From: Theristus sp. LFF4_11
Taxonomy: Eukaryota > Nematoda > Chromadorea > Monhysterida > Xyalidae
Length of the DNA stretch: 64,000 nucleotides
Direction: 5' to 3'
Assembly: GCA_030248135.1 (NCBI GenBank)
Contig: JASANC010002819.1
Coordinates: 1-64,000 of the forward strand
Part shown: positions 21,477 through 37,079 of the stretch, one piece after another
How positions within the stretch are numbered: position 1 is the first letter of the stretch
Layout: each line of letters starts with the position of its first letter
Translations under genes and position numbers: made by a program
The notes under the pieces: generated by a model
Told to the model about the DNA's origin: nothing
The model's input: the letters and a program-made list of their open reading frames with translations, nothing else
Databases searched by the model: none

Positions 21477-24388
21477 CTAATCCAAGTAAATGGTCAGTCC
21501 AATGCCGACACCGATCAGTGCGGCAAAGAAGATGACGAACAACACGGCGCCACAGAATTTGCGATTGTGCGTCAAGCGATTGAACTGCTGGTGGTCGCCG
21601 ATTGGGACTATGCTCGACAACATCAGCTGATCGTCAAAGCCATTGTGTGCGTAACCATTGATCTGCAGAATGCCTTGTTGTCCGTGGACACTGGAGCTGG
21701 ATTACTTTCAGTCTTGGTTTAATTGTACACTGCGTTTTCCCGCGCGGACATTTCTCGCAGCGAGTTTTTCCCGCGCGGACCTTTACCGCGGCGGACTTTC
21801 CCCACAGGCGGACCTTTCCCGCGCGGTGTTTCAGTTTGCGTTTTCTGGTTCGTTTCGAGAGTCGTTTGTTCTCAAGCAATCGTTAAGTGACTAAAAAATT
21901 ATCATTTAGCTTGCTTGCGACGCGTCCTCAGCTTTTTCAAAAATTTTGAGTGAAATTCTGTTTCAAACTGTTCATGATATATCATGAGTTCCCTGTGTGT
22001 CTCAAAAAACTACAATGGGCAAAACGGCTCGTTCTCGAGTGGTTTCCACCTTAAATTTGAAATTTTGAACACTGCTTTACAATGTTTGCCATTGGTTGTG
22101 TTAAAATTTCATTTGAAAATACTTGTCGGTTTTGTTAATCAATTCGTTTGGATAAAAATGGTTGAAACGAACGATTTACCAAACGAACCATAAAACGCCA
22201 ACAGAAACAAGCCGCGGGAAAATACCGCGCGGGAAAGGTTCGCGTATGGTGCACTGCAGTGCACTCACATGGAGCGACTCGATCCGTGGTGATATGGGCG
22301 GTGGCGGCGTGTCAGTGTTGCCGTTGCTGTGCCCGTTGCGACGCAGGTCCTCCAGTCGATACGCACGTGGCAAGCCGACGCCGGTGCCACGGCCCAATGG
22401 GGCCACGTTGTCTGCGAAGTTCCTAAGAACGCAATATCCCATGTGTGCTGATTCTTTACGTCACAAAGATCTTGTCTGACTTGACTTGGTGAATCGCGAA
22501 ACTGCGAACGCTCACGTTGACGCTTGGTTTGCGTCCAGCGAACTGTCGGCGAGTGTCGAGTATGTGTACGAGTCGAGGTCGGCCGGTGCTGAGCGGATCG
22601 AGTCGCGACGTGACGCCACTTGCGAGCGGTAGAGGGGATTCAGGCGGGAGATGCCACCGCCCGGTTGGTCGCGGCTGCTTGCAACGGTCGGGCTGCTGCG
22701 TTTGCACACTGCGCAGCGTTCGCCCTTTGCGTCGCCGGCGTTTGGCGTTCGCGACGACGAACGCGCCAGACTGTAGTAGCTGCAAGTTTGCAGTTGTGCA
22801 CAATCACACACCACAGCAGCCAACTAGTTCGCTAGCAGCGGAAATGTCTGCTCTGCTGTTTGTTTCCGACCGACTTTGTTGCAGCGCTGCTGGTCAGGTC
22901 ACGGCCACAGGCGTCGCACACGAACGTGCGATTGTCGAACGCGTATCGTTGCGCCGACCGCTGCGACGGCATGTCAATCGAGGCTGCAACACGCTCAGCC
23001 GTCTGCTTGTGACTTTCGCGTTCGCTCGTGCTCAGCGTTTTCTCATCTGTGTAGAAAACCTTCAGTTTGCTTTTTGAAGGTGGACAAATTGGAACATTTA
23101 TTGAAAAAAATGTGCAAAAATCAATTGAAACATCACTGGCTGCTTCGAAAGAGGACATCGTTGCAACGACATACCGTCCTCGAGGTCTGTGTCATCCGCG
23201 AAGCCGACACTTTCCGCCGACACGCTGCGCCCCACTTCTGCCGTTTTCGGTCCTTCAAAGTACCACATCGTTAGTCTATCTGGGCTTGGTGCACCAAAAC
23301 TCATCACTTAGAAAGAGCTGATTTGGTAAGGCTTCATTTTGAGTGCTGGTTTCACACAATACGCCCAACGACGGATGGTGACATGCCATTTGCTCGGTGG
23401 TGGTCACTTGTGCTCTGTTGTTTGTTGTCTCTCGTGCGTTTCTGGAAGACCGCGACCAGTTGTCCGTGTGCGTCGTGCACCTGCAGCTGGTCGCCGTCGT
23501 CTGTTCGTGTGTGGCTGCTGTTGTCACCACTGCGAATCGTCGTCGACAGCGTCGTCACCACTCTACGTGAATGAAACAACTCGTTCAGTGGCACTTTGTT
23601 AAGAGCGCGTCTTGTTATTCTTGCTCTGCTGTACGTGTTAACAGTTACCGTGCGTGTCCTTCGGTGCTCACAATGTACTGGTGCTGTGCGCGTGGCCGCT
23701 CAACACGCGCGGGCCCGTTGCTCACGGTCGCGTAGCGACTGTCACCTTGGTTGGCACGTTTTATGCGAGCACGTTCGGTGGTGTCAACGAAGCCCAACGT
23801 TTCGTCCAGCATGCGCTCTTCGATGTGACCCAGTGACTGGCGGCGTGGTTTGGCAGGTGTCTGAAACAATTGTCTCCTTCAGTGAATTTGCAGCATGGCT
23901 GACGTCGGCGTACATTCGATCCACTTTTTGCGTTCACTTTGAACGGACCCCCTTGCGTAACCATGCCCATTTTTGTTTCCATAAACGTCGCATATCTGTG
24001 GTCTGGTTTCCTGACGGACCACCGTACTCACCATGAGATCGTCCAAATCAACTGTGCCATCCGTGAAGCTTCCTCCATCGTCAGTCGACAACGCTGAAGT
24101 TGGTGCAACATGCATTACTACTGTAGCTACTGTATGCAGTTGACTGTAGCAACTACTAAGAACTACAACAGTTTCGACTGTACCACTTGGTGCGAGCTGG
24201 TCGTCGCTGACGTCGGCCGTGTGTACCAGATAGTCGCGGTCTCGCTCCAACGGTATCGCCTGGATATGCGTTCGGCGACGTTGCATCGGCACTGGCAGGC
24301 CAGCTTGCACTGCCGTAAAGCCACCCTGCCCTGGCGGCTGCCGTCCACGCAGCAACCAGTTACGCTGAGTGATCGAACCATTCGCCAT
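21477..24388 (-). CDS. unrecognised tail-anchored membrane protein, complete model
   Basis: Nine exons with consistent phases give 510 aa: 24184-24388, 24032-24093, 23649-23860, 23408-23562, 23175-23306, 22875-23046, 22516-22770, 22269-22422, 21477-21662. It starts MANGSITQRNWLLRGRQPPG, behind an acceptor-like TTACAG. Most of the protein is polar and Ser/Arg-rich, with SLGHIEERMLDETLGF, LTMWYFEGPK and a proline run (TPPPPISPRIESL). Cys299-x2-Cys302 (FVCDACGRDL) and Cys332-x2-Cys335 (RCAVCKR) could bind one zinc. The only membrane segment is at the very C-terminus (FCGAVLFVIFFAALIGVGIG, four residues before the end), so a tail-anchored cytosolic protein of the ER or outer mitochondrial membrane is likely. 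I do not recognise the family. The donor of exon 6 is GTCGGT. Confidence 0.75.
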
Positions 24389-24429
24389 GTCTGCTTGCTG
24401 TAATGCAGCACACAATCAACACACAACGA

Positions 24430-24868
24430 AATCAATGAGTCCGTTGTTGAAACAGTTGGGCACTGTCACGTTTGTTTCACTAATGTGGAAGGGCAAGCAA
24501 AGAATGTCCTTAATGTTACCACAGATGACATTGCTGCACCGTATACAATTTAGTAAATTACATTTGCCCACTTGCTTTGTCGGGTCCCCTTCAAGTGTAG
24601 TGCATGAATCACCGGTTTATTTCTCGTTTTCCCAAAATCAAATGTTCATACCTGTTCAGTTGCTGCCATGTTTCTAGCATGAAAGAATTTTTGAGATAAC
24701 CTGTTAATGTCAGCTGTTTCGCTCGGCTTTATTCAACTAGAAGGCTTGTATTGGCTCTGTAAAAGCCGCACTCCGAGAAACAGCACAAACAACGGCAATG
24801 GAAGGATTTGGTGAAACCAAAAGCATACAACGATAACTGCGATAATTAAAAAACGTGCACCCAAATGC
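24430..24868. other. intergenic, upstream of the membrane protein gene
   Basis: AT-rich, no gene seen. It holds the promoter side of the - strand gene ending at 24388. Confidence 0.4.
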
Positions 24869-25515
24869 AGCAAAACTAAAAATGCGGAAAACGCATATAA
24901 AAGGAAAAATATGGATTTGTGTTAGCAGTGAGAACTTGGCTTGACAACTATTTTCAAGTCTCTGATGTGGCACACGGAAGAAAAATGTGTTGCCTTCCGT
25001 TGATTTTCACCTTCCTCCCCTATTCCAAAAACCCGAAGGTACCAAACTCCTGTGGATTGGTGTGGGAGTGTAGATGTAGGCTAAACCGTCCGTTCCGTTA
25101 GCCTTCGCCTTCGCCTTCGCCAATGCCTCTGCGCTACGCCTTTTCCTGGACAAAGCAGTGTCAGTGATCTGGGATCTAATTTCTATTTGGTGGTTTTAGA
25201 TCACCATATGCCCGAAATGCAGCGAATGTGAAAGTTTCGTTTATCGAAAAAGTAAGAGGTCTACCATGTGCAGCCAAAACAATGAATAAACGGCGCAAAA
25301 ATATGGTACTTATGTACTTGTATCCGTGTGGCACATTAGAGACTTGAAAGTAGGTGTCAAGCCAAGTTTCTCACTGATTACGCAAATCCATATTCCTCCA
25401 TTTATATGCGTCTTCCGCATTTGAGATAATATTTTTACTTTTACATCAGCCCGAAAGGTCGGAGAAAGTTCACAATACGTTGCGCATATATTCTTTGAAA
25501 ACTTCCCATTCGGCA
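24869..25515. mobile_element. foldback element, copy 1, with internal SINE-like core
   Basis: The left arm (about 24869-24985, CTAAAAATGCGGAAAACGCA onward) is the inverted counterpart of the right arm (about 25295-25435). Between them lies a core containing AAACCCGAAGGTACCAAACT, CCTTCGCC repeats and CAGTGTCAGTGATCTGG, related to the SINE at 18.5 kb. Similarity to the 39 kb copy continues to CTTCCCATTCGGC near 25515. Translations in the arms (for example GGIWICVISEKLG) are by-products of the repeat. Confidence 0.8.
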
Positions 25516-25990
25516 TTCCCAATTTTCTATCATTTTGGGCAAAAAGGCTAAATTTGAGCCTTGGAAAGCAACGGGGTAAAAAACAAATGCAAAATTTGAA
25601 AAATTGAAGTGTTTTCCCCTGGAAAATGTTTTTACCCTAAAACCGAATTTTATAACACTGAAACTGCATACACATTTTATGACATGGCCGACAAAAAGGG
25701 GCATAGGAGAATAAGTAACACCTCTTCAAAAATCGGTGTAATGCGGACACTGCGTATGCAGAACATCACCGTGAAAATTTTTCTTGTGCACACAGCATGA
25801 CTGTGGATTATCTACCTGTGTGCGGCAGAAAAAATTCTCAGCACCTTTTATACTCACAGAACGAAGGAAAGTTATTTTGGAATTTTAGCGCAAACAACCA
25901 ATGATCCATATAATGCCTTCATCCGCTATCCGCTTCGCTTGCGACTGGGCATGGTTAAAAAAACATTTTTTGCAAACAAGTTTCGTTCCA
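25516..25990 (+). repeat. single satellite monomer plus tail of the composite element
   Basis: About 25540-25640 resembles one diverged unit of the 40.5-42.4 kb array (GGGTAAAAAA, CCCTGGAAAATGTTTTTACC). About 25670-25990 matches the stretch after that array (GGAGAATAAGTAAC, GTGAAAATTTTTCTTG, CCATATAATGC, TCCGCTTCGCTTGCG). The order is the same as in the 39-42.7 kb copy, so this looks like the compact version of one long element. Confidence 0.6.
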
Positions 25991-27053
25991 CATTTTAAAA
26001 CGGCGTTGGCTCGTTCACTCATGCCGCTGTAATGACGGTAAGAAAACGCGCATGGTGTCAAATGACAAAATAAACTCGGCGCATGCGGCGCTTTGTTTGA
26101 ATGTTGTTTTTTAATTATCGGCTTACCTTAACAGTAATTCGTTAAGTGTGCCTGTGGATGTGCGCACTGTGAAAATGGCTAAATTCCTTGAATATACCTT
26201 TGCTGTTATCTTTAGGCTTGCATTTGGCTGGTTAAAAATACAATTTACTACTGACTACCTTGCATAGGACTTGGCTGGAAAATTGATCGCTTATGCTGGC
26301 ATGGATATTTCGCTCAGTTGCGTGCAACCACAGTGTCTCTCGAATGTTTGTTTGCGAATGAGCGTGCCTGAACAAACGATCGCCAACCATAAACCTACTG
26401 TTACGTACACCTTATGTGTTTTTGAATCCGTGCTCGTCTTCTGCAGAATTCACGGCTATCTAAAATTGAATTTCCAACATACCAAATGCGACCACTTTGG
26501 CAAACCAGGTGAATCGTTTCTCGAGCAAATGACTAAACTGGTGGTGCACTGTTCAGCGTGCATTATTATTGGTTCGCAACTGTTTGACCAAAGGTTTCAA
26601 AACTAGTACAGTACTATACTATACTACTGTAGTGGGTTTCGACTCGATCTTGCTGTGAGGTACATGTATCTGTGATCGGTCAGGGTACTTTGAGATGATT
26701 CCGAGACCCGTACAGCAGACCTGTATCTCGTGTGCGCAAGGGTTCGACAGTGTGTGTGGATGAATTTTGGCATGTTCTGTTTATTTGTTTTTCAATGCTC
26801 GGATTTGAGTTTATCATCGATTTGCGGTTTGTGGCTTTGTGTTTCGGTTGACTAAAACGAGTGTGTCGTAAGGATGACGTGATGCAGAGACACCCACAAT
26901 GTTTTTTTAAGTCCACAAATACAAAACCAATGCCAACTCATTCCAACGTGGATGAAGCGATTACTCATTCATTGTAATTTCAGTAATTGTAAACCAGTTT
27001 CAGAAATAAACACTGCCATCTCTCGTACAGTGTTTCAGACTATTAATTATGGT
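25991..27053. other. intergenic, no gene supported
   Basis: AT-rich. An open frame at 26271-26606 has no recognisable domain or splice support. A short palindromic AGTACTATACTATACTACT run lies near 26610. Confidence 0.4.
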
Positions 27054-27826
27054 TGTATGGCCGATTAAACATGGCAGCTTTTTTCAGAGTAACAAGAGCG
27101 CTCAAAATTTGCATGAAAGAAAACGCTTTCTTCCTTCAGAAATCCAATTTTACAGGGTCACCTTTTTTATTGCCTATAACTTTTCAACTGCCTTGAAAAA
27201 CGCGAAAAGTGGCTTTTAGAACGAAGGAAGTTTCAAGCAACAAGGTCTCCGTGTCACACACTGTTTCTACAGTTTTATAGAAGTTACCTGCGTTTCGCCA
27301 AATAAAGTGGAATCACTGTCAATAAAATTCTTGCCCAATGCAAAATAATTTTTTGCTTTTTTTGTATGAAACACAAAGTTCAAACATATCTTAATTGGTT
27401 TGCTAATTATCGAAGGATTGATTTGCATACCAGTAAGACCAAGTGTTGATTTTCTGATTTTTTTCTTTTTCTGCGTGTAGCAAGCGCTTTCTTTTTGATT
27501 AAGCTGAAATTTTCCACAGATCTAAGTTAGACCAGTTAGACCCTTGGGTATGTAAATTTCAAACTTGAGCAAAATTGGCAAAGCGACTGAAGAGTTATAG
27601 GCAATCAAAAGGTTACTCACTACTGCTGGCCCACCGTGTATGTCAATTTGATAGTGTTTTTCAACTGATTAATTTGTTTGTGTTATTCTTTTTGTTCTTT
27701 GTCCATTGCACACATGATTGGCATACATTCACTTTACATTTTTCACAAATACAACTCCTAGGCTGCGGCTAATCTCGCCTTGATTGAGAAGACAATGACT
27801 GCCTTATTGATTCGGTCATCAAGTGT
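27054..27826 (-). mobile_element. Tc1/mariner-type MITE, copy 3, interrupted
   Basis: The left end GTATGGCCGATTAAACATGG and the right end (reverse complement TGACCGAATCAATAAGGCAG) match the ends of the copies at 4137 and 47185, in inverse orientation. About 315 bp of MITE sequence remain once the nested element is removed, close to the 305 bp of copy 2. The right terminus overlaps the stop codon of the acetylcholine receptor gene. Confidence 0.8.
27157..27615. mobile_element. TIR element nested in the MITE
   Basis: ACCTTTTTTATTGCCTATAA near 27165 and its imperfect inverse AGTTATAGGCAATCAAAAGG near 27594 form terminal inverted repeats of about 40 bp around roughly 455 bp. No transposase frame is present. 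Removing it restores a MITE of normal length. Confidence 0.7.
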
Positions 27827-30195
27827 CAGTGGTCAGGTAGGGAGCTGTAAAGAAAACGTAGCAGGTTCCGAACGAGACGCAAACAACAAAAATGATCAGT
27901 GCCAGGCGGTCAACAACGGCCGCCGCAAACTTCCAGTCGTTCTCCTTGTCTGATGTTTTGTCTTCCTCCGCCATTCGTTTTGTGATTGTCTGAAAAAGTG
28001 TTTTCTGAATTTGTTCATCATGCAAGCCGAGTGTCTGTGTGCAATGCGCACATGCAGTTCGATGTAGCAGCGATGTATGATCATGAGCATCGCCTGCGTC
28101 CACGTGCTCGTCAGGTCGCCCCTGACGGCGAGCAGCCTGCAGCAGCGGTTGACGCGCGTCTCGAGCGACAGCGACTCCATCAGCGCTCGTGGTGTGCCGT
28201 CGAAGTGGCCGAGTGTTGTGTCACTGCTGGTGAATGGATTCTTCAGTTGGCGGCGGGACACAGGGCGTCCGGGACGTTGCATGCACAGCAGCCACGGCAG
28301 CCAGTAGAGTAGAATGGCGCGCGTCTAAAACGGTATGAACGTTGCAATCTGCAGTCGCTCACGGCTCTCAGCAATGTAACAGCGACGCAGCATCGAACCG
28401 TATGGCCCATTTCATGAAAGTCGGGCGACGCGTGATGCAGATTCAGTACGAACACGGTGCACACGAGTGAGAACGAACAGAACACCATGCACATCGAAAA
28501 GAACACGCCTGCACGGGACACATCGTGACGCGTTTGCCTGTGCTCTCAGTGCAAGTGACACACTCTGTGGCCACAAATGCATTGCAACTGACCGATCAAG
28601 GGAACATCTTCTGACGTCGGTGGAACCATGTTTGAAACGATGCTCAACAACACGGACACCGACAGGAGCACAGTGATCTCTGCAACGCATTTCACAGGTT
28701 CTCATTGAATCGTAAAGCCTGTTTGAATTTCGCAATGCACGACGCACGCACGCAGTGAGATCTTTTCTCCAGCATCAGGCGGCAGCATGAATCCGAGCAT
28801 GGTCATCACTGTGATCAGCAGACATGGAATGATGAAGTTGAAGCCGTAGAACAACGTGCGCCGCTTCAGGTACAGCAGAAACTTTAAATCAATGTACGGC
28901 TCTGGACAACAATCGTAGAGATTCTCCTTGCGCTTTTGATCGGTGTCTGTGAATGATGAGACCACATGAATGATTGATTACACGAAACAGGCTCAGTGCT
29001 CCGTGATCATTGCAACGACGACCGACTGTATAAATCGAACTCTCCGTTCACCATGTACTCGCTCTGGTCAATTACTGGTCCTTGGCTCTCTTCCAGAAAT
29101 TGAAGATCGATTTTTGATTCATCATACGTCCATGAGCCGAACTGAAGTGTTTTGTCTTTCGGAAAAACATGTGTATTGTGTGAATTGTTGGCAGTTTTTC
29201 AGATAAAAGCAATTCGAGAAGTGTACATGTAGCTTGCAGTAGGAATGAATTCAATGGACACATCTCATCTCACCTTGAAATGACAGACTTGTTCATCGAA
29301 CGGATACCAGCGGATCTTGATCTTACAGCTGATCTTGAATATGCCCGGTGGAAGCCAGTTCACCAAACCTTCCTCACCGTAAACAACCATGTTCGTTGGG
29401 TATGTCGAGTCGAACGTCGAGTCCACACTGCAATTGTAAATTGCTATTGCGTTGCAGCAGAAAGTACAATTCTGAAGCAGCTTCACCGAAAAACATATTT
29501 TGAATGTTTCGATTTCTGTCATTAGAACATTTTTCGTACAAGGAATTGGCTGTGAGCACAAAAAAACAATATTTCGAGCTTTTTGTTCAAGATCGCAAGT
29601 TTTTCAGTTTCTATCTCTGATCTTCGCAATATGTTCAGCACTTTGAAAGTACGTATTTATGAAGCAAAGCTGGCGTTTTATGTGCACTGTACCTGTTGTA
29701 CAAGAGAACGTCTGGTTTCCAGAGTACTCCTTTCGGGAAACGCACTGAGGTGATGTTATCATATTCTTCCGGCTTCCATTTCAATCGGTAGTCTTTCCAA
29801 AACTGAGATAAGGATAAAATATGCCTCATTACTTAAGAATACAACCATACAGTAAGCACATAAAAACACACTCACGTATGAAAGCCACGTGTTCAGTGTG
29901 ATGACCTGATCTTTCTCGTTCTGAAACGAATCAAATATCGAAACGATGCCAATAAGTCTGCCGATCTGTGACAAATGAAGAAGGGAATAAACTGAGAGCT
30001 AACGAGATCAATGATTTGCTGCAGCGATATGCCCAGGTTGACAGTGACTTTGTCAGAGACCCTCTGAGCAGGTCGCTCCAGCGGGTCGTAGTTCTGCATC
30101 AGCATTGCGTACAGCCGGTGCTCCTGCTCAGACGCGCGCACTTCGCTCGCAAGCGTCACTGCCAACGACCACAAAATGACACCGACCATTGTCAT
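27819..30195 (-). CDS. nicotinic acetylcholine receptor alpha-type subunit, complete
   Basis: About ten exons read leftward. A signal peptide ([19 protein letters not shown]) precedes the ligand-binding domain: [33 protein letters not shown] and the Cys-loop with [12 protein letters not shown]. The vicinal cysteines [11 protein letters not shown] define an alpha-type subunit. TM1 is [22 protein letters not shown]2 starts [14 protein letters not shown], followed by the M2-M3 loop [13 protein letters not shown]3 ends [17 protein letters not shown] loop with [17 protein letters not shown] leads to the MA helix [23 protein letters not shown] and TM4. It forms acetylcholine-gated cation channels at synapses. 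It ends TTDT and the stop lies at the edge of the MITE at 27054-27826. The donor inside the cytoplasmic loop is uncertain; CTGCAT then GTGCGC keeps the phase. Confidence 0.93.
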
Positions 30196-31605
30196 TCTTC
30201 AGCAAACTCGCAATTACCGGAGCAACCAAAAGCTCGATAAGTTGCTGTGTGCTTCAATTGAAAAGAAATTTTTCGTTTCCTTCAACTGTAAAAAAGTATT
30301 CAGGTCCGACGGACTTGTTGTTGTGACAAAATATTGTTGAAAAACGTCAGCCGAACTCCGAACGAGCAAAGTGACATTCAACATTTTAGCACCAGCAGCG
30401 CCGAGCGGCATATTTCGCTGAGAGCATTTCCAGTGAGCAGTCATGCGATTATACACATTTTTATGGGTTCAACAGCACAAGTGACGCGCGTATTGTGTCC
30501 TATGGCCTCCGCTTGCATTCGCAGTGATTCTCGTTTCATCTTCGTTTTTCTAAATGTGCGCTTATCGAACTGACACATCTTTCATTTCTCGGCCGTTTCA
30601 GCAACCAAACATCAACGCTATCAATCTCATAATAAGCATAAGCGTTGAACAAACGTGCCTCGCGTCGCCACTGCCGGTGACGTGCGCGCTGTTTGTTCGT
30701 TGCCTCGCACGTCGCAGCTGCCAATGCGTGCTGCGCTGCTCTGATTGTGCGCTGCGCTGCGGGTTTTTCTCGGTTGCTTGGTACTGCTGTAGTTTATGGA
30801 GTCCATTTGCAAAAGAATATTCATTAAGCACAGCGAGCAAGCTGCCGTATAATAAATGAGGTTGACTTGGCCGCGATTGGCAAAAAACAACAAAGCTGAT
30901 GTTGTTCAATTACACAATCGCTAACTTTCTCGGCCTCATTTCCGTTCCGATGCCACTTGTGATGATATTTTTGCAGGAAAGTTGTATTTTCGTTATTGAT
31001 TTTTTGTTGACTAAAAAGTTGCTGTTTTTTCCACATCAATAGCGTCAACAAGCCTGTTTTTTGCGAATGATAAACGCGTAAAAAAATTTGTATAACAAAA
31101 CCGATGTTCACGCGTTTTCACAGCAATTGTTGTAGTTTATGAAATTTTTGCCACTGCTCCCAGAAATAGCTATTATTTTATTTTCAAAACATGTATCACC
31201 ACCAATCCGCAGAAATAAATTATGAGCGATCAACAAAATAATGTGGGTTCAATACTGGAGTGCAACAACAATGATGCGGTATAAGCAAGCTGTGTGAGAG
31301 ACACAAATGACGGAATGTTCATGCAATCGGAATAGTTTTCAATAACACATATAATGAAATGTAGATTATAGGAAACCGTGCAAGGTACAATATGGAACAA
31401 ATAAGAAATATACAAATAAAAAAACGTAAATATACACTGGCTATATGCAATAATTTCATGACGAAACAAAGCGCTTATACAAGTTTTATTGAATCACCCC
31501 AGCGATGTTGTCGCGCTGGCAAAAACTATCGCTACCGAAATAACCGAGTCTCCAAGTTTGGTTCCATATAGTAAAACAATGACGGACGGGACGATGACAT
31601 TGTGT
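30196..31605. other. intergenic between receptor subunit and nuclear receptor
   Basis: No gene seen; AT-rich from about 30900 onward. It contains the upstream region of the acetylcholine receptor gene and the 3' side of the nuclear receptor gene. Confidence 0.5.
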
Positions 31606-34104
<2,499 letters not shown>

Positions 34105-36500
34105 CTGAAAAGGGAACTTTTAAAGATTGCAGGGTTTTAACAAAGTAACGGAGTGATGTAATGTGCACCAAGTCACAGTCACAAGTTTCTCCCCAATTCG
34201 GAACAAGGACATTTATTGCTGCCGCGTGTTGTTGTGGAGATACCGTATTCTCTCAGCCAAAAACATCGCATCATGAATCACTTCAACAGGCCATAAAAGT
34301 GGCTTTCGAACAACAGCGATGCTGGGTCTCGTAAACAGCTCATTCACACATGTAACCACATGAAGCCATGTCGTACAGACGCAGCATTCGCCGCGTTTAT
34401 TACAAACGGCCGCTTCAACCGGGGTGCTTAGTCGTATTGTCAAACTGTGAAGCGTCAGCATGCAACTGGCTCTTATGGACTTTTATGGCGCTGCCGGCGG
34501 CAGGTGACGGCGACTGCATATGAATGCGCCATGGGGCGTGCATGACTGCACCCGCCCGGACGGACATATTGGATTGCTAATGGCTTATTGCTACACAACA
34601 AAGCACAGCGCTGGCTGTTCATTCAGCATCGATGCAGCTGACCGTGCTTGTGCCTGTGCTGTCTTTATTATCGGCTGCTCCAAATCGCCGTGAGGTGTCA
34701 ATGGACACGCGAATAGACCACTTTTATGACTGCACTGCATTGCACTGCATTTTCGGGTTACTGTCAATGGATACGGCCGATAGTGCTTGTCAGAACAAAA
34801 GGCAGAAGCACCTAATGTGCACAACAAACCGACTAACCACGCAGTCAAACACTGTTGCACCACGAAAAATAAAAAATTTTAGTCGAAACGTACACTAATT
34901 TTATGCAAATCCCCGAAACCAAAGGCACAACTGAATGGCATTAACAAAGTGGCGTACAGTGCAAGAGTAGTTGGCGTTTGCTGTTTGTACTTGATCTAAT
35001 CCCCTGGTAATGGTATCGGTTTTTTGCAATCTATTTACTTTTGTTCGATTGTGCCTTTTATGTATGAATCTATTTCTACCCTCCACGCGAGTTTTGTATT
35101 GAACATTTTTGGTTTTAGAATGCCAATGAATTGTCCACACCGATTTGTGGCTATTATGCAAGAATTATTGCGTTCAAATGAGCCGATAATCCCCGACACT
35201 TGAGAGATTGTGCAACCGCGACAAAAATCGCCCAAAAACTCACCGATGTGTTCACTTAACAATACAAAAGTAAGAAAGACCAGTAGTTATAAATTGCTGC
35301 TGTGCTACAGTAATCGGTTGAAGTGTTTCACGTGCGAGCGTGACTAGATGACTAAAAAGCCGCGGCTTTTTGTCGCCAAACATTCGCATATCCACCGTTT
35401 TCAACACAATAAACCACAGGACTAAATGGAGACAGCGCATTATCTAGTCCGCAAGAAAAGTACCCACTCGAGAATGTGCCCCAAAGACGACATATCCCAG
35501 CGAAAAGGCGCTTTGTCGCTAATCGAAAAACACTCGAACGAACAGAAGCACCGGTCGGGGCCTAGCGAACTGCTTGAATATCGAAGCAATATGGCGCTAA
35601 AACGCAAGGAAAAGCCAAACTGGCTGGCATGGTGGTGTGTGCTGATAACAATTGACGGAAATCCAAACTGCTGCTTGTGAATGCAGCCAAATGTCACCAT
35701 GTGAATGACTTGCATTGATTGTTCAATCTTTTTGTGTAATTGCATGCTCCACAATGATCAGTGCGTTTTTGATGCCAGCTGTGTGCATTTCGTAGTTCAA
35801 GCATTTTCAAATCACTAAACCCACAAAACAGTGGTAACTAACAAAAGCACGGGTACCCATCATCATGATTGAGAATAAAATCAAACTTGTAACCTGTTCT
35901 TTTGCGGAATTATGAAAACGGTTACAATGCGATTTATGTACATAGTCGAAAACCAGTCGTTTTTAACACATAATAACTGCATAATAATTATGACAATGAA
36001 AACAGCAATAATAAGACAGTATGACATTGGTGTTTTAAGGTCAGCGACTTCAGGACGCCCGCAGGAGTGCGCACAGTTGGATACGAACGTGCATGCATCT
36101 TGCACAAAATGGGTGGGAATTAATTGGCTGCACTTTTTATTAAATGATCATGTTTTCACGTCGTGTGCCTCATTCAATGCGTTCCATGGAGACAAGAGTA
36201 AACAATTTTCAGTCACAAATTAAAAGACCACCCATCGGCTTAGTTGACACCTCATACAGGTTGGTTTTCTTCAATTACAAAGTGAGTAAAGTGACCAACT
36301 TTGTAAAACTGATTTGTGCAAAAACAGAATTTTCGACCTGACATGTATGGTGTTTAACGCGCAGCTGCAAAGTTTTTGATTTGCTGCAAATTCGTTCTTC
36401 TGTTGAACAAAGAATGTTGACATTGAAGAGTGGATCAATGCATGTATGTACAGCAAGTTTATTTGGTGAACATTCAAAAACAGACTTGATTTTCTTGATT
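34105..36500. other. intergenic, nuclear receptor upstream region
   Basis: The receptor's initiator exon and promoter should lie here but are not identifiable. Small open frames (for example 35426-35680) lack splice support or motifs. Confidence 0.4.
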
Positions 36501-36660
36501 TTGTGAGATTTCACAACCTAGGTTCGCTGATGTTTTGCCCAGACTATAAGATCTGTCTGTGGTAAAACACCTTTGGCAGTTCTGCCTGGTGTCCGTCGCA
36601 CTGACGAGCCAGGGGGCACCGCGGTATGCGTCTACCTAGCGAAACCGCAAACAGCGAACT
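36500..36660 (-). repeat. dispersed repeat C, copy 1
   Basis: About 160 bp (including GTGTCCGTCGCACTGACGAG and GCGAAACCGCAAACAGCGAAC) recur inverted at about 47785-47960 inside bestrophin intron 3, and a fragment lies at 48005-48055. Identity is high across the core. There is no open frame. Confidence 0.75.
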
Positions 36661-37079
36661 TGTATTTTAAAGAATGCGTTTTTTAAAGACAATTATGGAC
36701 TCACAAAACGGATTGAGACAACATGAGTCATCGGCTTTGCGGTGGTCAGAAAGCAGATTGTATCATAAAAAAGCAGAATCAAAAATAAAAATATGTAAAC
36801 ACGCTAAAAAAAGTATGTCCCAACAGATGTCCTGTCCGCTTGGGCGTCCCGCGCGCTGTCCGTGTGCCGGATATAAAAGTGGCCCACAAAGCCGAGTGGT
36901 GTTGCCTCTTTTAATTCCAGAACACCACGCGAAACAAAACCCAGACAGACCGGACTCCGGAACAGTAGGACTCGAGACACCTGTTGGAAGACCATTTTAG
37001 CGTGCTTGCAGTTGCTTACTTGACGATGCGGCCATCGCGATCGGTCGTGCGACAGTGCAATGTGCTGAGCGGGTCTTCG

